Position numbers and translations under genes: made by a program. From Streptomyces sp. Ru71 (GTDB lineage: Bacteria > Actinomycetota > Actinomycetes > Streptomycetales > Streptomycetaceae): a DNA stretch of 44,049 nucleotides. The stretch spans positions 1-44,049 of the forward strand of contig NZ_PQSS01000062.1 of the NCBI RefSeq assembly GCF_002920535.1, given 5' to 3'. This document shows positions 20,205 through 29,229 of the stretch, piece by piece (within the stretch, counting starts at the first letter, position 1; every line of letters begins with the position of its first letter). The notes below the pieces were generated by a model. It had not been told where the DNA came from, did not search any database, and saw only the letters and a list, made by a program, of their open reading frames with translations.

Positions 20205-21560
20205 TCAGGCCGCTACGGGGGCTGCCTTGGACAGCGGCACCGGTGTAGCGGAGGTGCCGGTCAGCACAGGGCGGAACGGAGCCAGTTCGGGCAGTTCCGG
20301 GGTGCGGTCGGCGTGCCGGTTGCAGATGTTCGCGGCCTGGCGGAGCGAGGTGTGCGGGGCGCGGATGCGGTGCCAGCCGCCGGTCGAGTCACCGGCGATG
20401 GCGATTCCGCGCATCTCGGCGGGGATCTGGATGGCGGCCAGGACGGCGTCCGGGGAGATGTCGCCGAAGGCCATGTTGGCGCTGGTCTCGTCGTTGACGC
20501 GGTGGGCGGTGCGGCCGGTGAGCTGGGCGCGGAGCATGGTGATGCCCTTGCCGAGTTCGGAGCCGAAGCGCTGTCCGCAGATTTCGAGGTAGATGCCGGC
20601 GGCGCGGCCGAGCTGGGCGAGGCGGACCAGGGCGGTGATGATGCGGTCGCGTCGCTTCTCTTCTTCCTTGGTGGCGAAGAGGGCGAGTTCGGCGACCTCG
20701 TCGACCAGGACGACGATGGGGGTCGGGCGGAGGTGGTCGGGCAGGTCCCAGATGTCGGCGGCGATTTCGGCGTCCGGGGTGTCGGCGGTGATGCGCTGTT
20801 CGGCGCGGATGAGTTGGTAGATGTCCTCCATGCGGGTCACGAGTGCGTCGAGGAGTTCGGCGGCGGTGTCGGGGTTGTCGGCGAGGGCGGAGAAGCGGCG
20901 GGCGAGCGGGAAGAGTTCGACGCCCTGCTTGCAGTCGATGCCGACCAGGCCGACGTCCATGGGGGCGAGGCCGGCGACGAGGTTGCGCTGGTAGACGGAC
21001 TTGCCGGATTCGGTGGCACCGAGGGTGAGGGCGTGGGGTATCGCCCGGTAGTCGCGGTAGTGGACCGAGCCGTCTTCGCGCAGGGCGACCGGGACCCGCA
21101 TCGGGCGGGTGTCGAGCCGGGCGGGCATCTGCACCCGCTTGAGTACGTCGTAGCCGGTCATCCGCAGCTCGATCACGCCCGAGCGCAGCTCACGCGAGGT
21201 GACGCCGTACATCGAGAACGAGTGGCGGAGCCGGTCGGAGGCGGCGGCGAAGTCGAAGGCGTCCTGTCCGGGCCGCAGCTTGAGCCGTAAGACCAGGCCG
21301 GTGCGGGTGGGCCGCAGGCTCAGAATGCGCGGCGGGCGGGACTCCGGGACCGGCCGGTTGGTCATCCGGGCCAGGGCGAGGCGCCAGCGGGAGGGCGGGA
21401 CGGTCAGTCCGCAGGCGTCCATGACCGAGGCGTACCGGACGAGGACGCGGATCGCGGCGAGGGTGACCCCGAAGGTCAGCCAGTACCAGGCGGGGCGCCG
21501 CCACCGCAGGAGCCCCGCAGTGGCGACGACCAGCACGAGCGTGACCGTGAAGGCGGTCAT
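20205..21560 (-). CDS. traB: Conjugal DNA translocase TraB/TraSA (FtsK/SpoIIIE domain)
   Basis: A 451-aa motor for conjugative transfer of double-stranded DNA between mycelia. Two N-terminal hydrophobic segments (about 2-18 and 24-42) tether it to the membrane. The FtsK/SpoIIIE ATPase has Walker A GATESGKS (181-188) and Walker B PIVVLVDEVAEL (about 280-292). The C-terminal portion (about 380-445) is the place of the DNA-recognising winged helix in TraB. A single such protein suffices for AICE transfer, unlike type IV systems. It starts 2 bp past the pra-like gene stop. Confidence 0.93.
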   Translation of the reverse strand: MTAFTVTLVLVVATAGLLRWRRPAWYWLTFGVTLAAIRVLVRYASVMDACGLTVPPSRWRLALARMTNRPVPESRPPRILSLRPTRTGLVLRLKLRPGQDAFDFAAASDRLRHSFSMYGVTSRELRSGVIELRMTGYDVLKRVQMPARLDTRPMRVPVALREDGSVHYRDYRAIPHALTLGATESGKSVYQRNLVAGLAPMDVGLVGIDCKQGVELFPLARRFSALADNPDTAAELLDALVTRMEDIYQLIRAEQRITADTPDAEIAADIWDLPDHLRPTPIVVLVDEVAELALFATKEEEKRRDRIITALVRLAQLGRAAGIYLEICGQRFGSELGKGITMLRAQLTGRTAHRVNDETSANMAFGDISPDAVLAAIQIPAEMRGIAIAGDSTGGWHRIRAPHTSLRQAANICNRHADRTPELPELAPFRPVLTGTSATPVPLSKAAPVAA

Positions 21561-21562
21561 GG

Positions 21563-21919
21563 TCAGGCCGCCTTCGCCTTCGCGGCCATGTCGGCGAGGG
21601 ACGTCACGGCGACCGCGCGGAAGGCAATGCCGTGCCGCTTCTGGCCGTTGAACTCGTTCTCCCAGGGGCGGGCGATGAGCCCGGTCAGGGCGACCGGAGT
21701 GCCCATGGCCAAGTCGCCGGAGATGCCGGTCTCGGGGACGGTGATGGAGAGGATTTCGACCTCCTCGTGGGCCGCGAACATCACGTCGACGGTCATGAGC
21801 TTGGCGCCGGTGTCGGCGTCCACGGCGATCTCGCCGGTGCGGCGGTCCTTCACCTTAGGCTGCGGGGCCTTGGCGACCATCACGGTGGCGGCGGCGGTGT
21901 CGACGGGGATCTGACGCAT
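21563..21919 (-). CDS. SCO3933-family regulatory protein (Pra-like position)
   Basis: A 118-aa protein starting MRQIPVDTAAATVMVAKAPQPKVKD, beta-rich, without an obvious HTH. It resembles the small family found between traSA and korSA in pSAM2-type elements (S. coelicolor SCO3933), where pSAM2 encodes the replication activator Pra under KorSA repression. Two KorSA-like operators lie just upstream (21953-22008). The Pra role is inferred from position and operators. Confidence 0.78.
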   Translation of the reverse strand: MRQIPVDTAAATVMVAKAPQPKVKDRRTGEIAVDADTGAKLMTVDVMFAAHEEVEILSITVPETGISGDLAMGTPVALTGLIARPWENEFNGQKRHGIAFRAVAVTSLADMAAKAKAA

Positions 21920-21952
21920 GGCAAAGCACTCCTCTACAGAGGTGGGACTCCG

Positions 21953-21972
21953 TCACTCATGTACATGAGTGA
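21953..21972. promoter_or_regulatory. KorSA-type operator O1 (perfect palindrome)
   Basis: TCACTCATGTACATGAGTGA is a perfect 20-bp palindrome 34 bp upstream of the pra-like/traB operon. It is the best of three related sites around the GntR and Nudix genes. Confidence 0.85.
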
Positions 21973-21988
21973 CATGAAGAAGAGTGCA

Positions 21989-22008
21989 TCACTCCTATAC
22001 ATGAGTCA
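21989..22008. promoter_or_regulatory. KorSA-type operator O2
   Basis: TCACTCCTATACATGAGTCA matches O1 at 17 of 20 positions; its centre is 36 bp from that of O1. It sits between the korSA stop and the pra-like promoter. Confidence 0.78.
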
Positions 22009-22058
22009 ACCCGCCGCGGCTCAGAAGTCGCGACGGGTTGCGGGTAGTTGAGCGTGCG

Positions 22059-22838
22059 TCAGTCGGCAGCCGGGATGCGGTACTCGAAAACGAACTGGTC
22101 AGCGGCCATGAGCGTGTCGCAGACCTCGACGACGCGGCCCTCGGTCGTACGTGCCTCGCGGATCAGGTGGACCACGGGTGCACCGGGACTGAGGGCGAGT
22201 TCCGACGCCTCCGCCTTGGAGGCCGGCCGCGCCTGCAAGGTCTCGACGAACTCCGCGAACTCGTGCCCGTGCTCCTCGAGTCGGGCGTAGATGCCGCCGC
22301 CGCCGGGGTTCTCGGCGAACAGCTCCGGGATCTCCTTCACCACGTCCCAGGGGAGGTAGGAGGTGGCGGTCTCGACGGGGGTGCCGTTGCGGAAGTAGAG
22401 GCGCCGTCGGGCGAGCACCTGGGCGCCGGCCTCGACGCCGAGCCGTCGGGCCGCATCCTGCGGGGCTTCCATGGGCCCGATGTAGAGGACGCTCACCTTG
22501 GCAGTGGCGCCGGACCGGGCCGACTCGGCGAGGTACGCGGCCTTGCCACCGCGGCGGTGCGAGCGGCGGAAGCGGTCGGAGGAGCGGTGCCGCACCGGCG
22601 GCCGGTCCTTCACGATCGAGCCCTTGCCGTGCCGGGTCTCGACGAGCCCGCTAGCCCGGACCTCGACCATGGCCTTGCGGATCGTCCCGCCGGACACGCC
22701 GTAGCGCTCGACCAGCTCGGATTCACTCGGCACCATGTCGCCGGGCTTGAGGACACCAGCCCGGATCTGGTCCACGATCTCCTCGGCGATCTGCACGTAC
22801 CGGGGTACGGACCGCTCACCTCCTGCTGCGGTTCCCAT
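22059..22838 (-). CDS. korSA: GntR/HutC-family repressor, KorSA-like
   Basis: A 259-aa regulator with an N-terminal GntR winged HTH (residues about 13-75: YVQIAEEIVDQIRAG, PSESELVERYGVSGGTIRKAMVEV, GLVETRHGKGSIV) and a C-terminal UTRA ligand-binding domain ending FVFEYRIPAAD. In pSAM2, KorSA represses pra and its own gene and so keeps the element integrated. The three operator copies flanking this gene support the same role. The operator nearest its start (22857-22876) would give autoregulation. Confidence 0.85.
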   Translation of the reverse strand: MGTAAGGERSVPRYVQIAEEIVDQIRAGVLKPGDMVPSESELVERYGVSGGTIRKAMVEVRASGLVETRHGKGSIVKDRPPVRHRSSDRFRRSHRRGGKAAYLAESARSGATAKVSVLYIGPMEAPQDAARRLGVEAGAQVLARRRLYFRNGTPVETATSYLPWDVVKEIPELFAENPGGGGIYARLEEHGHEFAEFVETLQARPASKAEASELALSPGAPVVHLIREARTTEGRVVEVCDTLMAADQFVFEYRIPAAD

Positions 22839-22856
22839 AGTCCTTCTCTGCCTCCT

Positions 22857-22876
22857 ATGCTCCTGTACATGAGTGA
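22857..22876. promoter_or_regulatory. KorSA-type operator O3 overlapping the Nudix start
   Basis: The sequence ATGCTCCTGTACATGAGTGA matches O1 at 16 of 20 positions, with an intact right half. It includes the likely Nudix start codon at 22869 and is 19 bp from the korSA start, so one bound dimer could block both divergent genes. Confidence 0.7.
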
Positions 22877-23321
22877 ATCACAAGGAGCACCGCCCGCGCC
22901 GCTGCACTCGGTATCCGTAGCCGGGGTGGTGGTGCGTGAAGACGGGCGGCTCCTGGCGATTCGCCGTGCCGACAACGGCACCTGGGAACTGCCCGGCGGA
23001 GTGCTCGAACTCGACGAGACCCCGGAAGCCGGCGTAGCCCGCGAGGTCCTGGAGGAGACAGGCATCCAGGTCGAGGTGGACGAGCTGACCGGCGTCTACA
23101 AGAACACCACCCGAGGAGTCGTGGCCCTGGTCTTCCGCTGCAAGCCATCCGGCGGCGCCGAGCGCACGTCGAGCGAGTCGACAGCCGTCGAGTGGCTCAC
23201 GCCCGACGAGGTCAGCGAGCGCATGGCCGAGGTCTACGCGATCAGGCTCTTGGACGCCTTGGACGGCAACGGCCCTCACGTGAGGAGCCACGACGGGAAG
23301 CACCTCATCCCAGCGGGATAA
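22869..23321 (+). CDS. pif: Nudix hydrolase, Pif-like immunity factor
   Basis: A 150-aa Nudix protein. The box GX5EX7REUXEEXGU is complete at residues 44-66 (GVLELDE...REVLEETGI). There is no ribosome site before ATG 22869 or the in-frame ATG 22857, so the mRNA may be leaderless. In pSAM2 the Nudix protein Pif blocks transfer from a donor into a recipient already carrying the element. Position divergent from korSA fits that, but Nudix sequence alone cannot prove it. Operator O3 overlaps its start. Confidence 0.82.
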   Translation: MSESQGAPPAPLHSVSVAGVVVREDGRLLAIRRADNGTWELPGGVLELDETPEAGVAREVLEETGIQVEVDELTGVYKNTTRGVVALVFRCKPSGGAERTSSESTAVEWLTPDEVSERMAEVYAIRLLDALDGNGPHVRSHDGKHLIPAG

Positions 23322-23661
23322 GACTTTCTCTACTTCATCAAGGCCCGCGCACGGCGCGGGCGCGCGCCGCCTCTGCGGCGCGGCCTGCCTCCTGTCTCCG
23401 CCCCGGCTGGCCGCGCCCGGCGGCGCGCTCGGCGGCTGCGGGCACATCGTGGAGGGAAACCCGCTGTGGCTGGGGCGGTCGGCTCCACGGCTTTAGGCAG
23501 CCACTTTGGGGCGAGCCTCTAAGATCATGGCCCCAACGTCGTGCTTTACCGGGCAGGTCCACAGACTGCCCGACGCGCCGCAAGCTTACGGGGCCATGAT
23601 CACTCGCCCCAAAGCAGCTCCAGCCCAAAGCCGCTCCGCCGACCTGCTGACATGTTTGCCT
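23322..23661. other. Non-coding region at the backbone/cargo junction
   Basis: About 340 bp without a credible gene. The left part is extremely GC-rich with short CGCGC hairpins; the right part is the long inverted repeat listed separately. Confidence 0.5.
23477..23644. repeat. Long imperfect inverted repeat, candidate single-strand origin
   Basis: The core arms are CTTTGGGGCGAG (23504-23515) + GATCATGGCCCC (23523-23534) against GGGGCCATGATC (23590-23601) + CTCGCCCCAAAG (23603-23614), with a 7/1-base bulge. A further outer similarity extends to GGTCGGC/GCCGACC (23477, 23644). The loop carries an inner hairpin GGGCAG/CTGCCC. Large folded palindromes of this kind act as lagging-strand origins in rolling-circle plasmids; a structured RNA is the alternative. 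Confidence 0.55.
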
Positions 23662-26433
23662 TCAGGGCGCAAGGGCCCCATCAGCGGTTGCTCGTGCCGC
23701 GCGTAGCCAATGCCGAGCCCGCAGCCGCTTCAGCCCGAGTGGATGCACGTTGTCCTTCCGCGCCTGGCTGCGGAGTTGGCGGACAAACTGCCTTGGCTTT
23801 CGACTCACCCTCTCACGCAGGGCTGCTGGCGAGCTGACCTTCTGCCCGATAAGCAGGTAAAGCATGCCGGGGTCATTCAGGTTCGGATCGATCTGCGCCA
23901 ACAGAGCTACCTCTCGCATCTGGTCGATCACTACTCGGGAGACTTTCAGGTGAGCAGCCAACTGGTCTTGCTGCTCTGTACTCCGTGTCCGGCGTTCGAG
24001 GTCGAGGGCCGAGTTGATACCCACCTCGCTCAGTGGGATCTTATGCGGAGCTAGTGTCGGCAGGTCCAAAAATTGGCGTGGAGGGGTAAAGCCTACTAGT
24101 CGCCTGAATCGGTGGTCGGAGAACAATGGTTTGAAGCAAGGGTCTGCCGTCGCAGCATTCCTGTCGTCGTTGGTGGCGAGAGCGAACTCCAAATCTTCGA
24201 TTGCCTGCCCAAGTCGCAGTACGCGGTCCTGGCTGGGAAGCTCTGCCAGAAAGCAATCCAGGCATGCATGATCCCAGGCCAGTCTTGGTGAAGCAGCATG
24301 TTCGTGAGGGTGCAGCCATGTCGCATCCGCCCCTGGGGAGACTCCACGCAGCACCTCGATGCAGTGCTCCAAGTTCGCGACAAATTGAAGCATCCGCTTG
24401 GCTTGCTGACGTAGCTGCTTTCCTTTCCATTCCCTTTCACACAAGGCCTTAAGCCTCGCAACGGATTCAGCAGCTCGCTGCAGCATCTCCGGCCTGCGCG
24501 GCGTCTCGTTCAGGTAACCGTTGAGCCACTGGGTAGCGCTGTCGTACATGATTCGAATTCGAAGCGGGGCCGACCCCTCATTATCATTGGTCGATAGACC
24601 AAGCTTGTCATATTGCTCATCGATGGACTTCGCAAAAGCCGCGTAATTGGTCTGGTCATCCGGAATGCGCTTGAAAGTCATGCACATATATTCATAGCGC
24701 GCAAGCGCATATTGGGGATCCTCATCCATCGCGCGGCTCAGCAATTCCACGCGTGCAGCATCGCTCCCCTCGCTATCATCGATCAGCGATCGGCTCGTCG
24801 CGATAACCTGCAGAGTAACGCTCTGCCACCGCTCGGCCCCGTATAGATCATCCTTTAGTTCTACGTGCACTTCGCTGAGGTGAAGGAGAATGAAGGCGGC
24901 AGCTCCGGTAAGCAGTTGTGCGCGTGCCCTATTTTGCGCGGCAGTCTTCTCGGTTTCATCAAGCCCAGGTGAGACGGCAGCGAGGCCGAGATCTCGCCTG
25001 CTGAAGACCGCGCTTTCGACATGCCGTCCGTTACGAGACAGGGACATCGCGACTCGGTCTGCATCCACGAGGGTGACTCGCGCACGCCAGGTAAGGTCCG
25101 GTCTGATAGCGAAGAATAGGCGTGACAATGAGCCGGCTACCTTACCCGCAGGCAGCGCGCTTAGATCCTCACTAGTGATTTTACTTAGCGGCATGGATGC
25201 CAGGACGGAAGTGGCGCGATCAAGCTCCTCGGGGGATTCTGTGCCGAGCCCCCTCATTCTTGCAAGCAGGTAGTCCGTGGAGCCCGCACTCACTGTACCG
25301 TCGACATTTTGAACCTCGACCTGCAACCGCAGATTCTGCCCCAGTGTCGCCCCTGTCAGGGCAACGCCCATTGTTGTAAGAACAACGTAGGATGCAATCA
25401 ACCGTCCGGCATTCTCCAACGGAACTAGGAGCAGGCTACTCGCCACCAAGACTGCTACGCCGAGAGAGATCGATAGCCACATCCTGATCTTCATAGGGCA
25501 GTGAGAAAGCAGGACGAACACCACTGCCACCCCGGTCAATCCAAGCACCGCCACAACACCGGCCGCCTGGACACCCGGCGACTTTCTCGGAGCCAACAGC
25601 AGAGAACTCGAAATCACGACGGCGACACCGAGGAAAATAAGCAATGCCAGCCAGTGTTTCCAGTCGCTACGCTTGCCAGCGGAGGCAACGATGGCCAGAA
25701 TTACCACACCCAATGCGAACAAAATAACCATACCGGCGACCCAATTAGTAAGCGTCCCCTTCACGGTGAATGGCTTAAACATAGCGTAGAGCGGAAGCAT
25801 CACAGCCGCGCTGAAAATCAAAAGGAAGCCGAGGGTGCCGACAGCCCATCTGTAATTCCGTCGCCACGCTACCGTCCGGGTACCGACGAAAAGGCGCGAC
25901 GACAGGCTAGCCAATGTGTAAAGGATCGCCAGTGCGACCGCGCTGAACAGCAGCATTTTACCGAGGGGCTCGCCCCAGTCGCGGTAAAATCGATCCCAAA
26001 CGGTCGACGCGATGGCATTGGGGCGATTCTGAAGATTGAGCGCCTCCGCGATACCGTTCGAGGCGTTTGTGTTGCCTCGGTCCATCGCTAGCGCAGAACG
26101 AAAAGCGGCCTCGGCCTCAGTAAATTTTCCGGCTCGGATTAGATTTTGGCCCTCGATGACACTTTCCGCTGCGCGCTCACGTTGCTCAGCCACGCTCTTT
26201 AATCCGGTGACCGCGCAGTTCTTCCGCGCATCGCCTACCTTCACGCTGGCGTAAAGGTCCTCCGCTCGCTTAAGGAATCCGGCCTGCTGCTGCCCTTTCG
26301 CCGTGGTGCAGATAGCTTCCGCCGCAGCGTCGAACGGCGCCGCTGACACTGCTCGTGCAGGTGTGACGACTACCAGGGCAGTGAGTACCGCGGCGACACC
26401 ACCTCGTGCCAAGCTTTTCCACACGCTGAACAC
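23662..26433 (-). CDS. 923-aa membrane protein with TPR-like and DUF4332-like regions
   Basis: The start is GTG 26433, or GTG 26424 which has GAGG 8 bases upstream. A signal-like segment (1-32) precedes an exterior helical region with TPR character (about 95-135: AGKFTEAEAAFRSALAMDRGN). About seven transmembrane helices run from about 158 to 370. A long cytoplasmic part follows with a second TPR-like stretch (about 580-650, AMDEDPQYALARYEYM). The C-terminus (about 830-905) reads LSEVGINSALDLERR...LKVSRVVIDQMREVALL...LIGQKVSSPAALRER, the pattern of DUF4332, a helix-hairpin-helix-like fold. I do not recognise the whole architecture. It uses rare codons (CTA, AGT, AAA) and lies beside a defence cassette. 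Confidence 0.78.
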   Translation of the reverse strand: MFSVWKSLARGGVAAVLTALVVVTPARAVSAAPFDAAAEAICTTAKGQQQAGFLKRAEDLYASVKVGDARKNCAVTGLKSVAEQRERAAESVIEGQNLIRAGKFTEAEAAFRSALAMDRGNTNASNGIAEALNLQNRPNAIASTVWDRFYRDWGEPLGKMLLFSAVALAILYTLASLSSRLFVGTRTVAWRRNYRWAVGTLGFLLIFSAAVMLPLYAMFKPFTVKGTLTNWVAGMVILFALGVVILAIVASAGKRSDWKHWLALLIFLGVAVVISSSLLLAPRKSPGVQAAGVVAVLGLTGVAVVFVLLSHCPMKIRMWLSISLGVAVLVASSLLLVPLENAGRLIASYVVLTTMGVALTGATLGQNLRLQVEVQNVDGTVSAGSTDYLLARMRGLGTESPEELDRATSVLASMPLSKITSEDLSALPAGKVAGSLSRLFFAIRPDLTWRARVTLVDADRVAMSLSRNGRHVESAVFSRRDLGLAAVSPGLDETEKTAAQNRARAQLLTGAAAFILLHLSEVHVELKDDLYGAERWQSVTLQVIATSRSLIDDSEGSDAARVELLSRAMDEDPQYALARYEYMCMTFKRIPDDQTNYAAFAKSIDEQYDKLGLSTNDNEGSAPLRIRIMYDSATQWLNGYLNETPRRPEMLQRAAESVARLKALCEREWKGKQLRQQAKRMLQFVANLEHCIEVLRGVSPGADATWLHPHEHAASPRLAWDHACLDCFLAELPSQDRVLRLGQAIEDLEFALATNDDRNAATADPCFKPLFSDHRFRRLVGFTPPRQFLDLPTLAPHKIPLSEVGINSALDLERRTRSTEQQDQLAAHLKVSRVVIDQMREVALLAQIDPNLNDPGMLYLLIGQKVSSPAALRERVSRKPRQFVRQLRSQARKDNVHPLGLKRLRARHWLRAARATADGALAP

Positions 26434-27312
26434 CTCGCATGTCGGCCCCCTCGGCGCCGACCCTAAGACGACTCAGCGGGCCACGCACCCACACAGCACT
26501 TGTAGCGGAGCCACCCGGAGTATTGCTCGTCGCGCGTGTACGACCCAGGGCCGGCCTCATCACGGCCTAGCCGCAGGGCAACATGGCAACTGGCACCGGA
26601 CAACCCAAGCTTCCCAAGCTGAGGGGCCAGGCATCGTCGTAACGGATCGATCGTCGTGACTCGCTCTGGTCAACAGCATCGGTAGCGTGGCTGAGATCGA
26701 TGGAGGTACAGCGAGGCATACGCAAACCTGGTCGGTCAGCGACCCGCCATCGTGGCTGACTGTCGTCGGCTCAGGTTCAGACGGCGTCCATCGAAGGGGC
26801 CGGCCGTCAGCCGAGTACGGCCAAGTGGACCAACGATGCCGTGTCTGAGGTGAGTATCTAACTGCATGAGCACGCCGTCGAACAACGGCGAATGAATTCG
26901 AACGTCTGCGGACCGTCAGAGCAGGTGAAAAGTACCCCAGCCCAGGACCTCAGCCCGCCCTTCCCAAGTTGCTTCGAAACGAAGCAGTCGCTTCACTAAA
27001 GAGCTCTCCGAGCGGGAGGACGATGGTCGGCGGATTTGTCGGTCGCTGTGCACTTGCGCCGACCGACAGGTCTGGTGGCGCTGGGCCGACCGGCCGGACG
27101 GGCCATGGGAGGTCTGTTCTGTGCCGCAGCCATTCCGCTGACATCCAACGATGACGCAACGGCTGCCGAAGCTGCGGCCGACGGCAGTGACGGCAGCGCT
27201 GATGGCAAGGGCGCCTGACAGCTCAACGCGGTAGTGCGAAGCGCCGGCGGACAAGCCCACCAAGGCCTGATTGCCCCTCGAGGCACTTGACCGCGTGCTG
27301 TATCTGGTTGGG
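26434..27312. other. Non-coding region between the membrane gene and the defence cassette
   Basis: About 880 bp. Open frames exist on both strands but have Ser/Arg-rich composition and no ribosome sites, so I call no gene. One perfect stem TGTCGGTCG (27037-27045) / CGACCGACA (27060-27068) could end the cassette transcript from the right. The left edge should hold the promoter of the 923-aa gene. Confidence 0.45.
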
Positions 27313-29229
27313 TTAGGCAGAAACCAGTGGCTTAACGCTTCCCTTCCCTGGGTGCTTGATCGAGCTGATCGTTGGCTTTTTGTAGCTGAAATCGATCTCG
27401 GCATAGTCTTTTCGGTATGCAGCAGGAAGGGCATGGTCGGCGATGATTATCTGAACTCGTCCTTCGTTTGCCTGTGCTAGAGTCACTAGCCGCCGATATA
27501 GCCCGGAGGTGAGGTCTTGTTCCTCATTCAGGGCCAGACGAGGGCTGTCGATGAGGAGGAAGGTCGGGTATGGGACGTCCCTTTCTCGCAGGGCTACCGC
27601 AATAAGCGCGGTCCAGTAGGCAACTTGAGTTGCCGTCACGATGCCGCCCCCCCTGGAGAACTGCCGAAATGGCTTGCCGTTGAGCAGCGGGAGGTAGTTT
27701 GTTTCGTGGATGCTAGCCTCTTCGACTCCCGGGATTTGCAGGTCAGAGACAACTCGATTGAATTCCTTGGAAATCTCACGAACAATGTATGCGCGTCGAG
27801 TCTTTAGATCTGCCTCTTTCTGCTCGATCGCCCGAACAAGTCGTTCATAATCCTTCCTTAGCCCCTCTTCAGTCCGGGCCAGATCTGAGACCCGGTCCCA
27901 TTGCTGCAAGACGTTCTCGAAGTGCTTTTGTGCAGTGCGTGCTGCCGCAATCTTTTCCGAGATGTCTGTGTATGCCTGGAGTCGCGGGCTGACACGATTA
28001 GCCGTCCGTGCATCGATTGCAGCTTCAAGATGACGCACGAGTTCCTGCCGGTCCAAAATCAACTGCCGCGCATTCCGCGTCTGTTGCTCAACAAAAGTCA
28101 ACTGCTTTTCCATTTCCTCCAGCTGGTCTTTGAGCTGCACTGTCTCGTAATGGTCGAGCTCGTCCGTGGATGCAGCCTCGTCCGGGAGGAGGCAAAGCCT
28201 GCAATGCCCATGGGGTACTTCGCGGTTCTTGAGTGCCTGCATGCATCGGGGGCAGGTGGTGAACTCGATTTGCGCGAGCCGCTCTCCCGCGTCGCGCATT
28301 CGATTAAGGCGGGCCAGGTCAGAATTTACCCGACGGCGCTCGCTGGACAGCTCCTCTTTCTGCCTGCCGAGGCTAACTTCGGCATTGCGGGCATCTGCCA
28401 AGCTTCGCTCGGCTTCATTGAGCAGGTCCCGCAGGGCCTGGGTCTCGCGATCAGTTACGGGGTCGATATCGTCGCGAAGTTGCGCCCTCTGCTCCTCGGC
28501 CTCCCGCTGCGCGGTAAGGGCTTTGTCGAGTTCTCGCTGCGCCTCTTCGCGGCTTTGCGTGTTGCTGTCACGCAAGAACTGGAGAATTTTTCGGTGATGG
28601 TCCTCTGCTTCGTCGACTGATCCTTTAAGTGTATTCGCTCGTGAGCGGCTCTCGAACAGCTCTGGATCGGCGAGCGCAAAGAGAAGTTCGAACACTGCTT
28701 TGCGCTTCGGCTCCAGGTACGAGTCCTGGCTTCTCGCAATATCACGGTTTATTTCAGATTGCGGAATGTACATGTAGGTGAAGATGTCCGCGAACGTAAT
28801 GCGGGCGCCTGCTTTTGTGCTACGGCCTGTTTGTGCGGCGGCGCGCATATCGTTAGGAAGCCCCAGACTCGTCATGAGGAGTGTGTTGAGGCTGGGTTCA
28901 CCTGACTTCACCTGATGGTCTGGAAGCCGATCACCGGTCACTAGATCTGTGACGCGTACGTTGTTTCGCTTTTGTGGATCGACGCTACGAGAAAGACGGA
29001 AACGATCGCTTCCGATAGAGATTTGCAGCGAAAGATCCTGAACTTTATCTGTGACCACTGGAGCGAGCTGACCATCGCCTCCAAGGCCCCATTTAATCAG
29101 CTCAAGGAGTGTTGTCTTGCCAACACCAGTGGGGCCAGCCAACACGGTGATGTCAGACGGGAACTGGTACTCCACCGGTCCCTCGGTAGAGTGGATGGTT
29201 ACCTTTTCGAGGCGAAATTTCGTAGTCAC
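27313..29229 (-). CDS. lmuB: LmuB-like SMC/Rad50-type ATPase with zinc hook
   Basis: A 638-aa ABC-class ATPase. P-loop GPTGVGKT is at 32-39. A long coiled coil (about 195-510) is interrupted by a zinc hook CPRC (326-329) ... CRLC (343-346). The C-terminal lobe carries an ABC signature-like FSRGGGIVTATQVAYWTAL, Walker B TFLLIDSPR and a final IIIADHAL switch. This is the SMC-like core of Lamassu and ABC-three-component systems, where it senses DNA structures of invading phage or plasmids and releases the effector. It is the last gene of the operon, starting inside the preceding stop (ATGA). Confidence 0.85.
   Translation of the reverse strand: MTTKFRLEKVTIHSTEGPVEYQFPSDITVLAGPTGVGKTTLLELIKWGLGGDGQLAPVVTDKVQDLSLQISIGSDRFRLSRSVDPQKRNNVRVTDLVTGDRLPDHQVKSGEPSLNTLLMTSLGLPNDMRAAAQTGRSTKAGARITFADIFTYMYIPQSEINRDIARSQDSYLEPKRKAVFELLFALADPELFESRSRANTLKGSVDEAEDHHRKILQFLRDSNTQSREEAQRELDKALTAQREAEEQRAQLRDDIDPVTDRETQALRDLLNEAERSLADARNAEVSLGRQKEELSSERRRVNSDLARLNRMRDAGERLAQIEFTTCPRCMQALKNREVPHGHCRLCLLPDEAASTDELDHYETVQLKDQLEEMEKQLTFVEQQTRNARQLILDRQELVRHLEAAIDARTANRVSPRLQAYTDISEKIAAARTAQKHFENVLQQWDRVSDLARTEEGLRKDYERLVRAIEQKEADLKTRRAYIVREISKEFNRVVSDLQIPGVEEASIHETNYLPLLNGKPFRQFSRGGGIVTATQVAYWTALIAVALRERDVPYPTFLLIDSPRLALNEEQDLTSGLYRRLVTLAQANEGRVQIIIADHALPAAYRKDYAEIDFSYKKPTISSIKHPGKGSVKPLVSA

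Noticed and set aside
27037..27068. Small RNA gene at the isolated hairpin
   Set aside because: A single 9-bp stem without promoter or T-run is not enough; listed only as a possible terminator.
26916..27434. 172-aa minus-strand open frame beside the defence cassette
   Set aside because: It overlaps the 3' end of the lmuB-like gene, is Ser/Arg-rich, lacks a ribosome site and shows no domain.
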